This document shows positions 7,797 through 16,900 of a stretch of 49,858 nucleotides of DNA, in pieces. The notes beneath the pieces were generated by a model. It was not told the DNA's origin. It saw only the letters and a list, made by a program, of their open reading frames with translations, and searched no databases. The translations under genes were made by a program, and so were the position numbers. This DNA comes from Fluviicola sp. (GTDB lineage Bacteria; Bacteroidota; Bacteroidia; Flavobacteriales_D; Crocinitomicaceae): positions 76,230 through 126,087 of the forward strand of contig NVXV01000006.1 in assembly GCA_002734085.1 (NCBI GenBank), given 5' to 3'. The stretch's first letter is position 1, and each line of letters opens with the position of its first letter.

Positions 7797-9383
7797 TTAG
7801 TTTGCTAACTCGTCCGCCATCACTTTATATGTAGGGTCCTCCAGAACATTAACGTCAATGATTTTATCTGCATTTTTCAATAGTTTTCTACAATCTTGAC
7901 TCAAATGCTTTAAGTGAACCTTTTTACCTGCTTTTTGATAAAGCTCGGTCAATTTATTAAGTGCCTCAATCCCTGACATATCTACAACACGACTTTCTGA
8001 AAAATCAATCACAACTTCTTCAGGGTCATTGGCAATGTCAAATTTCTCATTGAAAATCGAAACAGAACCAAAGAATAATGGTCCGTATATCTCGTAGTAT
8101 TTAACTCCGTTTTCATCAATTTTCTTACGAGCTCGAATACGCGTAGCATTCTCCCAGGCAAATGTTAAAGATGATATAATAACTCCAACAAGTACAGCCA
8201 ATGCTAAGTTGTGGAAGTAGACTGTAACGAACATTACCACGAGCATCACAAAGATGTCTATTTTTGGCATTTTGTTGAACGTTCTCAAACTTGCCCATTC
8301 AAACGTTCCAATAGAAACCATAATCATTAACCCCGTTAATGCAGCCATTGGTAATTGCTCGACAAGTCCTGAACCGAACATTATAAATAGTAATAAAGCT
8401 ATTGCCGCTACAATACCAGAAAGTCTAGCTCTTGCACCTGAGGATATGTTTATCAAACTTTGGCCAATCATTGCACAACCACCCATCCCTGAAAAGAAAC
8501 CAGTAACTGTATTTGCGGCACCTTGTGCAATACACTCTTTGTTTGTACGCCCTCGTGTTTGTGTTATTTCATCAATTAAATTTAATGTTAATAGACTTTC
8601 GATTAATCCGACTCCTGCCATGATCACAGCATAAGGAAGAATAATAAGGAGTGTGTCCCAAGTAAATGGTATTTGTGGCACATTGAAAGGTGGAAAGCCT
8701 CCTTCGATAGAGCCACCATCTAAGGTGTCCTTTACGGTAGATACATCTAAACCAAAACCAATTGTAATAAACGCTATAACAAGAATTGCGGCAAGTGAGC
8801 TAGGAATTATCTTGGTGATTTTAGGAAGTCCCCAGATGATTACCATTGTTAATAGAACAAGTCCTAACATTATTAATAACGGTGTTCCAGTCATCCACTC
8901 TAACTCTCCAGACGCTCCTCTAGATTTAAAGTAGTTCAATTGAGACATGAAAATTACAATCGCCAATCCGTTTACAAATCCGTACATTACGGAGTGTGGA
9001 ACAAGTCTAATAAACTTACCTAAACGTAAAAAACCGATCAACATCTGAATTATTCCTGCTAAGACTACAGTAGCAAAAATGTATTGTGCGATTTGATCAC
9101 CAGTAACATCAACTTTAGACTTCAGTTCGATTATCATACCGATAAAAACTACTGCTACCGCCCCTGTAGCCCCAGAAATCATACCTGGTCTACCTCCGAA
9201 AATGGATGTTATTAACCCAATTGTAAAGGCAGCATATAATCCTGTCAATGGAGATAATCCTGCTAATAATGCGAAGGCGATTGCTTCTGGTACTAACGCG
9301 ATTGCTACTGTAAGTCCTGATAAAACTTCGTTTTTGTAGTCTACTTTCTGATTTAAATCAAAAAGGTTAAAATATTTTTTCAT
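7797..9383 (-). CDS. SulP-family anion transporter with STAS domain
   Basis: A 528-residue inner-membrane transporter of the SulP (SLC26) family. It has 12-14 hydrophobic segments over residues 20-410, with the conserved N-terminal AIALVPEAIAFALLAGLSP segment, the GATGAVAVVF segment and the GMGGCAMIGQSLINISSGAR motif near residue 300. A C-terminal cytoplasmic STAS domain (about 425-528) carries the VVIDFSESRVVDMSGIEAL core. Family members carry sulfate, bicarbonate, dicarboxylates or other anions; the substrate cannot be decided from sequence. It stands alone on the minus strand and converges with the preceding plus-strand gene with a 20-base gap. A TATTTTTGCACC promoter-like element sits about 110 bases upstream. 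Confidence 0.92.
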   Translation of the reverse strand: MKKYFNLFDLNQKVDYKNEVLSGLTVAIALVPEAIAFALLAGLSPLTGLYAAFTIGLITSIFGGRPGMISGATGAVAVVFIGMIIELKSKVDVTGDQIAQYIFATVVLAGIIQMLIGFLRLGKFIRLVPHSVMYGFVNGLAIVIFMSQLNYFKSRGASGELEWMTGTPLLIMLGLVLLTMVIIWGLPKITKIIPSSLAAILVIAFITIGFGLDVSTVKDTLDGGSIEGGFPPFNVPQIPFTWDTLLIILPYAVIMAGVGLIESLLTLNLIDEITQTRGRTNKECIAQGAANTVTGFFSGMGGCAMIGQSLINISSGARARLSGIVAAIALLLFIMFGSGLVEQLPMAALTGLMIMVSIGTFEWASLRTFNKMPKIDIFVMLVVMFVTVYFHNLALAVLVGVIISSLTFAWENATRIRARKKIDENGVKYYEIYGPLFFGSVSIFNEKFDIANDPEEVVIDFSESRVVDMSGIEALNKLTELYQKAGKKVHLKHLSQDCRKLLKNADKIIDVNVLEDPTYKVMADELAN

Positions 9384-9697
9384 TTAAAAATTGAATATTA
9401 AAATTGATTATTTTGCTTGGCGACTCGTGCTTGCATTAAATAAATCAAGGTGGAGTAATTTTAAAATTCATATCTTTTGTGTTTTGAAGGTGCAAAAATA
9501 GTACTTTCTTTTTAAAGCCTCGGTTATTTTGAAAATTACTTTTGTTCGTTTTAGGTTCAACCTGAAAGATTCAGAGTTCAATACTGTAGCAAGTGATAAT
9601 GGTCTTGTAAGAGATTGTAATTAAAACGTTTTGGAATGGTCTTTGTCCCTGCAGCACAAATAATTATTATATTTAAACAATATTAAAAAACTTACTT
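9384..9697. other. Divergent intergenic region between sulP-like gene and repeat-protein gene
   Basis: This 314-base region has promoter-like elements pointing both ways: TATTTTTG on the minus strand (9493-9500), and TTTG (9642-9645) with TATATTTA (9668-9675, one mismatch to the consensus) on the plus strand ahead of the repeat protein. The middle part (about 9500-9640) shows no reading frame or clear secondary structure. Confidence 0.5.
9493..9500 (-). promoter_or_regulatory. Putative -7 element of the SulP transporter gene
   Basis: The minus strand reads TATTTTTGCACC, with the TAnnTTTG core at 9493-9500. It is followed by C-A, as in the regulator promoter at 5032-5039. A leader of about 100 bases would separate it from the SulP start codon. 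No -33 element is clear. Confidence 0.4.
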
Positions 9698-10030
9698 ATG
9701 AAATTAATTTTATTTGTTGCCCTACTAATAATCTCATCTTTGAGCTATAGCCAAAAAGTATATACAGTTGATTACGAAAGTCGTGCTGATGTAAAAGTAT
9801 TCGTTGTAGACTATGAAAGTCGTGCTGATTTAGTCGTTTATAAAGTAGATTATGAAAGTCGAGCAGGTGACAATGATGGTAATTGGTTTTTTGTTGATTA
9901 CGAAAGTCGTGCCGATAAGAGTATCTTTTTTGTAGAATATGAGAGTCGAGCCGATCTAAAAATATTTTTTGCAGACTATTCTAGTCGAGCTGGTTGGAAG
10001 AATTCTTCTAAGAAACATTTGATGTATTAG
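9698..10030 (+). CDS. Secreted YESRA-repeat protein, probable 7(1) septoil-knot family (formerly DUF6150)
   Basis: A 110-residue exported protein. Residues 1-19 form a signal peptide (MKLILFVALLIISSLSYSQ). The rest consists of six short repeats with core DYESRA beginning at residues 25, 38, 51, 67, 80 and 93. The period is exactly 13 residues except for one 3-residue insertion after the third repeat; the last two are EYESRA and DYSSRA. Each repeat also has a beta strand of the type KVFVV. From memory this pattern belongs to the family called DUF6150 or Septknot, small proteins predicted to form a deeply knotted 7(1) topology. No biological role is known to me. It stands alone, in a single-gene unit with AT-rich flanks. 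The family name is recalled, not searched; the repeats are directly visible. Confidence 0.8.
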   Translation: MKLILFVALLIISSLSYSQKVYTVDYESRADVKVFVVDYESRADLVVYKVDYESRAGDNDGNWFFVDYESRADKSIFFVEYESRADLKIFFADYSSRAGWKNSSKKHLMY

Positions 10031-10400
10031 GGGAAGACGGTGAGAGATTATGGCATTTAGACTCACTTCGTTGTAAGACATTTTTTTTGTATCCTTAAAC
10101 TGCCGCAAGGTTACATCTTGTGGACTTGGGGAAATAAAAAAGTCTGACTCCTGTTCAAAACGCAACCTAAACCCAATGAAACAATATGAACAAGAATCAG
10201 ACTCCACTACTAACTATTATGAAAAAAACAACTTTGGTAATTGTCTTTCTCAAATATACAAACTGATTTTAAGTGTTTGACTCAAAAATTGTGAACGGTG
10301 CTTTTAATTGATTTAAGTATTAATTTGATTGATTAAAATTCTTAAAAATATTTCGAAACTTCCGTGAATTTCATTTTCTATATCAATTTATCCTTTATTT
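10031..10400. other. Intergenic region with a long imperfect inverted repeat
   Basis: This 370-base gap has no credible reading frame. It contains the 17-base inverted repeat at 10141-10203, described separately, and an AT-rich 200-base stretch ahead of murQ. A short frame MKKTTLVIVFLKYTN near 10220 looks like the first part of a signal peptide but stops after 15 codons, so it may be a gene relic or chance. Confidence 0.4.
10141..10203 (-). terminator. Hairpin with T-run on the minus strand
   Basis: Two 17-base arms, 10141-10157 and 10187-10203, are complementary at 15 of 17 positions. On the minus strand the two others become G-U pairs, so a minus-strand transcript forms a full 17-pair stem, followed by TTTTTATTT. 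The loop is unusually long (29 bases). No minus-strand gene lies just upstream, so either it ends an unseen transcript or it is a relic of a small repeat element. Confidence 0.4.
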
Positions 10401-11231
10401 TTGATAAAAATTGATGTTTTGAAGAAAATCACAGAGTCTGCGAGTAATTATGATCATTTGGAGGAGATGTCAATGAGAGAAATTCTCGTTGGTATGAACC
10501 GTGAAGATCAAACTGTACCTCTGGCTATTGAGAAAATCATTCCAGAAATTGATGCTTTCGTTACAAAAGCTTTGGAGTGCATGGTAAAAGGTGGTAGACT
10601 CTTTTATTTAGGTGCTGGAACTAGTGGTCGACTTGGCGTTGTAGATGCTTCTGAATGCCCTCCGACCTTTGGTGTTGATCACGGTGTTGTAATTGGTTTG
10701 ATTGCTGGAGGAGATGAAGCGATCCGAAAAGCGGTAGAAAATGCTGAGGATAATTCTGAACAAGGTTGGGATGACTTATTAGCGCATAATATCAAAGAAA
10801 ATGACGTTGTTGTAGGTATAGCCGCTTCTGGAACTACGCCTTATGTGATTGGGGCTATAGAGAAAGCAAACAGAAACGGTAATTTAACTGCTGGAATCAC
10901 TTGTAATCCTGATAGTCCATTGGATCAAGCAGCAAAACATTCATTAGTTCCTATTGTAGGTCCTGAATTTGTCACAGGAAGCACTCGATTGAAATCAGGT
11001 ACTGCTCAAAAATTAGTGCTTAATATGATATCTACAAGTCTAATGATTGGATTAGGACATGTTCACGGTAATAAAATGGTGGATATGCAACTCAGTAATG
11101 CAAAGTTAGTGATTCGAGGAACTCAAATGGTAGCTGAATCTTGTAATATAGATATGAAATTGGCTAAAGCTTTATTAATTGAACATGGTTCAGTAAGAAA
11201 AGCTGTTCAACATTATATGAAAAAACAATAA
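10401..11231 (+). CDS. murQ: N-acetylmuramic acid 6-phosphate etherase
   Basis: MurQ cleaves the lactyl ether of MurNAc 6-phosphate to give GlcNAc 6-phosphate and D-lactate during recycling of peptidoglycan sugars. The 276-residue protein is one SIS-fold domain with the family signatures LGAGTSGRLGVVDASECPP (about residues 72-90, including the Glu used for catalysis), AASGTTPYVIG and the C-terminal GHVHGNKMVDMQ segment. No anmK, murP or murK homologue is adjacent. It is followed 7 bases later by cmk, so the two are probably co-transcribed. The start is uncertain: there is no in-frame ATG. TTG 10401 overlaps a TATTTTTG element (10396-10403), whereas TTG 10419 would give MKKITESASNYDHLE, close to the length of homologues. 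Confidence 0.93.
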   Translation: MIKIDVLKKITESASNYDHLEEMSMREILVGMNREDQTVPLAIEKIIPEIDAFVTKALECMVKGGRLFYLGAGTSGRLGVVDASECPPTFGVDHGVVIGLIAGGDEAIRKAVENAEDNSEQGWDDLLAHNIKENDVVVGIAASGTTPYVIGAIEKANRNGNLTAGITCNPDSPLDQAAKHSLVPIVGPEFVTGSTRLKSGTAQKLVLNMISTSLMIGLGHVHGNKMVDMQLSNAKLVIRGTQMVAESCNIDMKLAKALLIEHGSVRKAVQHYMKKQ

Positions 11232-11238
11232 CGGATCG

Positions 11239-11928
11239 ATGAAAGAGAAAATTACAATAGCTGTAGATGGCTGGTCTTCTTGTGGTAAAAGTACTCTTGC
11301 CAAAGCTTTAGCAAAAAAGTTAGAATATATTTATGTTGATTCTGGTGCAATGTACAGAGGTGTTGCGCTTTTTGCTCTTAGGAAAGGATGGGTTTCTGCT
11401 AGTCATACAGATAATTCTATGATTATTGATAATTTGAACTCTATTCAACTAGATTTTGAGTCGACAAAACCCGGTAAAGCAGACCTGTTTCTAAATGGTG
11501 AAAACGTGGAGAAAGAGATTCGTAAAATCGAAGTTTCCAATGTTGTTAGTGCAGTGGCTACTATAAAGGAAGTGAGAAAGCATTTAGTTGATTTGCAACG
11601 TAAACTGGGAGATTCTGGTGGAGTTGTTATGGACGGTAGAGATATTGGATCTGTCGTTTTTCCAGATGCTGAGCTAAAGTTATTCGTTACTGCTGATGTT
11701 GATATTCGTGCACAGAGAAGATTTGAAGAACTCAAGTCAAAAGGGGAAGATGTTTCTATTGAAGCGGTTAAAAGCAATTTAAAACAACGTGATGAAATGG
11801 ATTCTACTAGAAAAGAGAGTCCTTTAATTCAAACGGATGATGCAGTAGTGTTAGATAATTCTCATTTATCACCTGGTCAACAACTGGAAGTAGCACTAGA
11901 ATTAGTTAAAGAACGATTAAAATCGTAA
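11239..11928 (+). CDS. cmk: Cytidylate kinase
   Basis: Cmk phosphorylates CMP and dCMP to the diphosphates using ATP. The 229-residue length and motifs fit: a P-loop at about residues 11-20 (DGWSSCGKSTLAKALA), YVDSGAMYRGVAL for nucleotide-monophosphate binding, the MDGRDIGSVVFPDAELK segment (about 131-147), and the lid-region arginines in RAQRR. One oddity is the P-loop, which begins D-G-W-S-S-C-G-K rather than the more common D-G-P-A-G-S-G-K, a variant common in Bacteroidota. It follows murQ by 7 bases and precedes a lytic transglycosylase gene with a 47-base gap. No doubt about the family. Confidence 0.95.
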   Translation: MKEKITIAVDGWSSCGKSTLAKALAKKLEYIYVDSGAMYRGVALFALRKGWVSASHTDNSMIIDNLNSIQLDFESTKPGKADLFLNGENVEKEIRKIEVSNVVSAVATIKEVRKHLVDLQRKLGDSGGVVMDGRDIGSVVFPDAELKLFVTADVDIRAQRRFEELKSKGEDVSIEAVKSNLKQRDEMDSTRKESPLIQTDDAVVLDNSHLSPGQQLEVALELVKERLKS

Positions 11929-11975
11929 CAAAATCAATTTTTTTTCGTTATAATTGTATAAATCGTTGTTAAACC

Positions 11976-12938
11976 ATGCTCAAAAAACTAGTTACATGCG
12001 TTGCATTATTTGCAACATTTTCCGCTTTCGCTGATTTCAATGACTCTATTCCTGTTTCGTGGAAAGAAGAAGTAGTTGAAATGCGCCACCTTAATGATAC
12101 AGTTGATGTCGCTTATCTTGATAATTCGTCACTTTTTATTGAAAGGTGGGATAAGTTAGCTCAGCCTATTTTTTGGAAGACTATTATGACACTGTCTTCG
12201 GATTCATGTGTTGTAAACATTGCAAAATCCAGAACAATCATCACAAAAATGAGTTTAGAAGATTGGAATAAATTTTCTGACTTGGAAAAAGATCAGATGA
12301 GAGACTCTATTCGTACTGCTCACGGTTTGAGTAGCGACGATAAAATCTATATGACTTCTGGGAAGAGTGACTTTTATGCATTTGAAAAAGTTTTGCCAAG
12401 TGTAGCAAAAGGCGTTGAAGTTTTCGCTAAACAAAATGTTGATCCATGGTATGCTCAGGCAATTTTGATGATAGAGAGTCCAGGTAGACTTGCTAAATCT
12501 AATGTTGGAGCCTATGGACCATTTCAATTGATGCCTTCAGTAGCTCGCAGTCATGGTTTAAAGGTAAATCGTCACATTGACGAAAGAAAAGATTTTGTTA
12601 AGTCCGCAGAAGGAGCAAGCAGCTTAATAGCAAACACTTGTATTCCAGAAGCAAAGAATATTCTTGAAAAACATAATATTTCGTATAACGAACAAGATTT
12701 GTGGTTTAGGTTATTTGTGCTACATGTATATCACGCTGGAGCATATAATGTTGCTGCAGTCATTGATAAAATTCAACCGGAAAAAGGAGGGACTGAGTTA
12801 ATTCAGACAATGTGGCAAACTGAAGCAGGGCATTTTAGAAATGCTTCTCAAAACTATACTCAGCTTGCACTTGCAGCAATGCTTATTTTCGATGAAATCA
12901 TATGGAAAAAATGTGATTATCTTGTAAGTGAAAAGTAG
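11976..12938 (+). CDS. Exported lytic transglycosylase (SLT domain)
   Basis: A 320-residue exported enzyme that would cut peptidoglycan between MurNAc and GlcNAc with formation of 1,6-anhydro ends. Residues 1-19 are a signal peptide ending in A-F-A. The SLT-type lysozyme fold occupies about residues 145-300, with the catalytic Glu in MIESPG (E167), the GAYGPFQLMP motif that always follows in this superfamily, and AYNAG-like HAGAYNVAAV about 75 residues later. The first 125 residues have no recognised domain. It follows murQ-cmk after 47 bases; a link with cell-wall recycling through MurQ is plausible but is inference. It converges with the EI24-type gene downstream with a 78-base gap and no clear terminator. 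Confidence 0.85.
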   Translation: MLKKLVTCVALFATFSAFADFNDSIPVSWKEEVVEMRHLNDTVDVAYLDNSSLFIERWDKLAQPIFWKTIMTLSSDSCVVNIAKSRTIITKMSLEDWNKFSDLEKDQMRDSIRTAHGLSSDDKIYMTSGKSDFYAFEKVLPSVAKGVEVFAKQNVDPWYAQAILMIESPGRLAKSNVGAYGPFQLMPSVARSHGLKVNRHIDERKDFVKSAEGASSLIANTCIPEAKNILEKHNISYNEQDLWFRLFVLHVYHAGAYNVAAVIDKIQPEKGGTELIQTMWQTEAGHFRNASQNYTQLALAAMLIFDEIIWKKCDYLVSEK

Positions 12939-13016
12939 TGTAGATTGTTTTTTACTTTGTCACTGAATTGGACAGAGAATCACAATGTTGCGCAAAATGT
13001 AATGAAATGCTGCAAA

Positions 13017-13748
13017 TTAAATTGTTGTTTTCTCCTTTGCTTCTTTCATTCTTAGGTAGCAAATAGTACCTACCATTGTTAAAAGAACGGGGGCTATTAC
13101 CACACCAACATAGGGAATCATTAAAAATGCCGTGAATATCAATCCTGTGAAAATCATATGTAAAGGATGACTGAAAGCATATCCCCAACTTTTTCCTACG
13201 CTTACATCATACCGTTCTAATGAATAATCATAAGAATTGAAACCAGTAAAAAAGGCAAGAAGTATCATTGAAATATATGGGTCTAGAAATGAAATTCCGA
13301 GTGCCCACGCAAAAATCCACCAGAAAAACTTAATGAACATGTACATCAAACCACCAAGGAATGCAACTCCGATTGTTCTGAGAATATCATTCATAAACTT
13401 TTCCCAACCCGCCTTAAACTTTTTTCCTGTTTGATGTTCATCAACTCTTTCGCTTAAAATAGTATGAAAAGGGGAGAGTAAGGTGATTATTGTAAATTGA
13501 TAAATAAATATTGATACTCCTTTTATCCAGCTAAAAATCGTGTCAACTCCAGTTTGCAAAGAATCACCAATCCAAGGAACATAAGAGACAACTCCCAAAG
13601 CTGAATTTGCAGACTCAAGCCCTTGCGCATACATTAGAAAAAAAACAGCGATTACGATTCCTGGTATAAAAAATAAAAGAAATTTTCCTTGAAATAATAG
13701 TTTCAAAGAGAGCTGAATTGCGTAAAAATGATTTCTAACTGCTTTCAT
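13017..13748 (-). CDS. EI24/CysZ-like integral membrane protein
   Basis: A 243-residue polytopic membrane protein with about five hydrophobic segments (roughly residues 23-45, 75-95, 120-142, 145-165 and 200-230). The arrangement, including the motif FYAIQLSLKLLFQGKFLLFFIPG at the N-terminus shortened to its core LKLLFQGK and the ERVDEHQTGKKF cytoplasmic loop, fits the EI24 domain family to which the sulfate permease CysZ belongs. Whether it carries sulfate is unknown; no cys genes are nearby. Its start codon overlaps the stop of a 57-codon gene upstream (ATGA), so the two are translationally coupled. Confidence 0.78.
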   Translation of the reverse strand: MKAVRNHFYAIQLSLKLLFQGKFLLFFIPGIVIAVFFLMYAQGLESANSALGVVSYVPWIGDSLQTGVDTIFSWIKGVSIFIYQFTIITLLSPFHTILSERVDEHQTGKKFKAGWEKFMNDILRTIGVAFLGGLMYMFIKFFWWIFAWALGISFLDPYISMILLAFFTGFNSYDYSLERYDVSVGKSWGYAFSHPLHMIFTGLIFTAFLMIPYVGVVIAPVLLTMVGTICYLRMKEAKEKTTI

Positions 13749-13918
13749 TGTGCGTTGTGATAAAGCTTCAAAATTAAAGTAATCATTCCAAAAAAGGCAA
13801 TAGTTCCTAAAAAGAATAATTTTCCACCACGATATCCTCTTTTATACCAATACCAGCTATTAATTGACCCTAATATGAGTCCTCCAACCAATGCATAAAT
13901 GTAATTTATAGAAGGCAT
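13745..13918 (-). CDS. Small two-helix membrane protein coupled to the EI24-type gene
   Basis: A 57-codon reading frame starting MPSINYIYALVGGL and ending KLYHNAQ. It has two hydrophobic segments (about residues 6-20 and 33-51) separated by a positively charged turn with SWYWYKRGYRGGK, consistent with a small membrane hairpin with its basic loop in the cytoplasm. Its TGA stop overlaps the ATG of the EI24-type gene in the sequence ATGA, the usual mark of translational coupling, which supports it being a real gene. No family is recognised. It may be an accessory subunit of the EI24 protein, but this is inference. Confidence 0.6.
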   Translation of the reverse strand: MPSINYIYALVGGLILGSINSWYWYKRGYRGGKLFFLGTIAFFGMITLILKLYHNAQ

Positions 13919-13993
13919 TTGTTGCGTTTAAGAGTTATTAATGGAAACATAAAAGCAATTGTGAAATTTGATAGGAGGTAGTGTCGTTAACAT

Positions 13994-16900
13994 TTATTCA
14001 TCACAATTTACAACAACCCCTATAACACAAATATCGTCTACTTGCTCATATCCCTCTGCCCATGAATTCATTTCATTTTCAAGAATTTCTTGTTGTTCTG
14101 ACATTGGTTTTTGATAATTTTCAGTGATTAACGTTTTCATCACTTTAACTTTGAATTTTTTATTTCTAGGTCCTCCAAATTGATCAGCATAACCATCAGA
14201 AGTCATGTAAAATGATGTCGTTTTATCTATCGTAAACTCATGCAATTCATACACTTGATCAATAGAAGTAAATCCTCCGACTGCTACTTTTGTTGCTTTG
14301 ATTTCATGAAGTTCTCCATCTTGGATAAACCAAAGCGGTCTATGCGCACCTGCGTATTTAATTGTTTTTTTCTTTTGATTAATAGTGATAATAGAAGCAT
14401 CCATTCCGTCTCGAGTAGCTTTTTTACTCTCGTCTTGGCGCAGAGAAGTTTTAATTCCTTCGTTTAAAAAAGATAGAATTTTATCAGGAGAGGTAATTCC
14501 TTTTTCACCAACACAAACATTGAGTTTATCTACTCCAATCATGGACATAAATGCTCCTGGAACACCATGTCCTGTACAGTCGGCACAAACGATAATTGAT
14601 TCATCTCCTCGTTGATAAAACCAATAAAAATCTCCACTAACCACGTCTTTTGGCCAAAATAAAATGAAAGAATCGGCAAGATGTTTTGTCATTTCATCCT
14701 TTAGTGGAAGAATTGCATTCTGAATTCGTTGTGCATAATTGATACTGTCTTCTATTTCAGTTTTCTGATGTAAGATTTCAGTCTTTTGGTCTTCTAATCG
14801 GTGATTTTTCTCTTCAATTTCTTTGGTACGCTCTTTTACAGCGGACTCTAACCTTTTGTTCTGCTGCTTTAGTCGATAAGAACTTATAACTATTGCAAAA
14901 TAAATGATAACAATAAATAATAATACGTAAGCGGTATAGGCAGTTGCTGAACGATACCAAGGTGTAAGTATTTTAAAGCTAATTTTGGCTGGTTTAGCTT
15001 CTTGACGATATACATTTCTAGCTTTTACTATAAAAGTATACTCGCCCTCCTGTAAATTAGAAAAATCCATTTCAGTTTTCTCCGTCCAATCAGACCATTT
15101 TTCATTGTACCCTATAAGTTTGTAGCTGTATTCAATGGGTTGATGGTCTTCAAAATAAGGTGCGCTAAATGTAAAATTAATGAAGTTTTTTTCGAATTCT
15201 AATTCAATCGATCTGTTTTTTTTGGAATGATGCCCTCCATAGATTATTGACTTTTTTTTAGTCATCACCTTTCGAATTAAGGTGTTGAAATTCTCCTTAA
15301 ATGGTATTTCTCCTTTAATATTGTAACGAATTAAGCCTTCTGTAGCACCAATCCATAAATACTCTTTATGTTCTGGACGGTAAAGGGTGTTAATACGTCC
15401 TTTTTTGATTCCCCAAAAAGGTCTATTGATATAGGTTTCTTCTTTCTTATTATATATCCCAACGTCGTTGTCAATGCAATACCAAATATGCTTCTCGTCT
15501 TCTGTAAAGTAGAATATCGGTTTTTTGAAAATGCTATCTCCTAATTTAGTAGGCATAAAAACGGTAAATAACTCTCCATCAAAATCCGTTTGATCCACTT
15601 CTAGGATTCCATCAGTTGTGCCAAAAACAACTTCACCATTTAATTTTTGAGGAACAATCACGTGATCACTTGGGAAACCATAAGAAACGCCACTAAAGAA
15701 TTCCACATTAAATTTGTTTTGAATATAACTTAACTTCAGAACACCTAGACCTTGAAGACCTAACCAATAATTAGTTGTATCTTTTTTTGTTTCACTTTCT
15801 ATATTCGTGACAGAAGAAAATGCTTCAGGAAAGGTAAATATCGGAGCCAAAGATTTTGAATTCAGCACTTGTAAGCCTTGTTTTCCAGCAGTAATAATCT
15901 GATTAAGATCTTCATTAATGTAAAGGGCATTTACATTCTGACGATTGATGCGTTTAGGATCAGCGTTTGGAATAGTGAGGTCTAAAGTGAATAAACCTTC
16001 ACTCGTACCAATATATAAGGTATTATTAAGCTGTTTTAAGCTCCAAACACTGTGTTTAATGGATTCAACTTTTTCATAAATTCGAAAAAGTGACTCATTT
16101 TTTTGATTGATTCGAAATAACCCTTCATTTGTTCCGACAAATAAATGATCGTTATTATTAATGTTGGTTTGGAGTACAACTTCTACACCTCCAATGAGTC
16201 CTTGATTTTCTCCAAAATAAGATAAACGCGAATCTAAATTAACCAATGCAATTCCGTTACCTAATGCCATCCATAAATTACCGTCGTAATCAATGAATTG
16301 ATTTTTAACTTCGTTCGAGCGAAGTCCCATACGCTTATTAATTCTACCGAGTTCATTTCCTTGATAATCAATAATTATACAGCCTTTATCAAAAGTATTT
16401 AATGCAATCCTATTGGAACCAATTTTCTGGGCACCAAAAATGAGTAGTTTATTTAGGAAGTCACTATTGGGATTTTCGATTGGTTCGACTTTGTTTTGAC
16501 TCGTCAATTTGTATAAACCAATTTCCTGTGTGATGATAAGATGTTCTTTCTTATCTTTCATTGGTATTATTCCGAATGCTGCATAAATCTCAAATGGTTC
16601 AGAACCCTCTATTCTTTCCCAAGCGTCACCATTCCACTGCATTAATCCAAAGTCGCGCATTCTTACTACAAGTTTGTCATTCACTTTGAAAACAGTATGC
16701 ACGGTAGAAGGCATAGGAAGCAAGATTATTTCTTCATTTTTATATTGAAATATTTGCTGTTCACTCTGAAAGAAAATCCCATCGGAAGTTTCAATGATAG
16801 ACCAGACATCATTAAAAGGATTAGACTCACGTAAGGTTGAATCTACAAGCGATTGATACTTATAACTACCAACACTATCAATTGATAAATATCCAAAATC

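Noticed and set aside
8254-8934. Plus-strand reading frames (126 and 93 codons) inside the SulP gene
   Set aside because: Antisense shadows of a clearly conserved transporter gene.
9698-10030. Reading the YESRA repeats as an insertion element or a CRISPR-like repeat
   Set aside because: The repeats are in frame, translated, and follow a signal peptide, with 13-codon period and conserved residues, so they are protein repeats and not a DNA repeat array.
9956-10207. A minus-strand reading frame of 83 codons across the end of the YESRA-repeat gene
   Set aside because: It overlaps a real gene, has no signal or family features, and covers the inverted repeat at 10141-10203. Likely a shadow.
12952-13188. 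A minus-strand frame of 78 codons overlapping the EI24-type gene
   Set aside because: Different frame of a membrane protein gene; no start context or family support.
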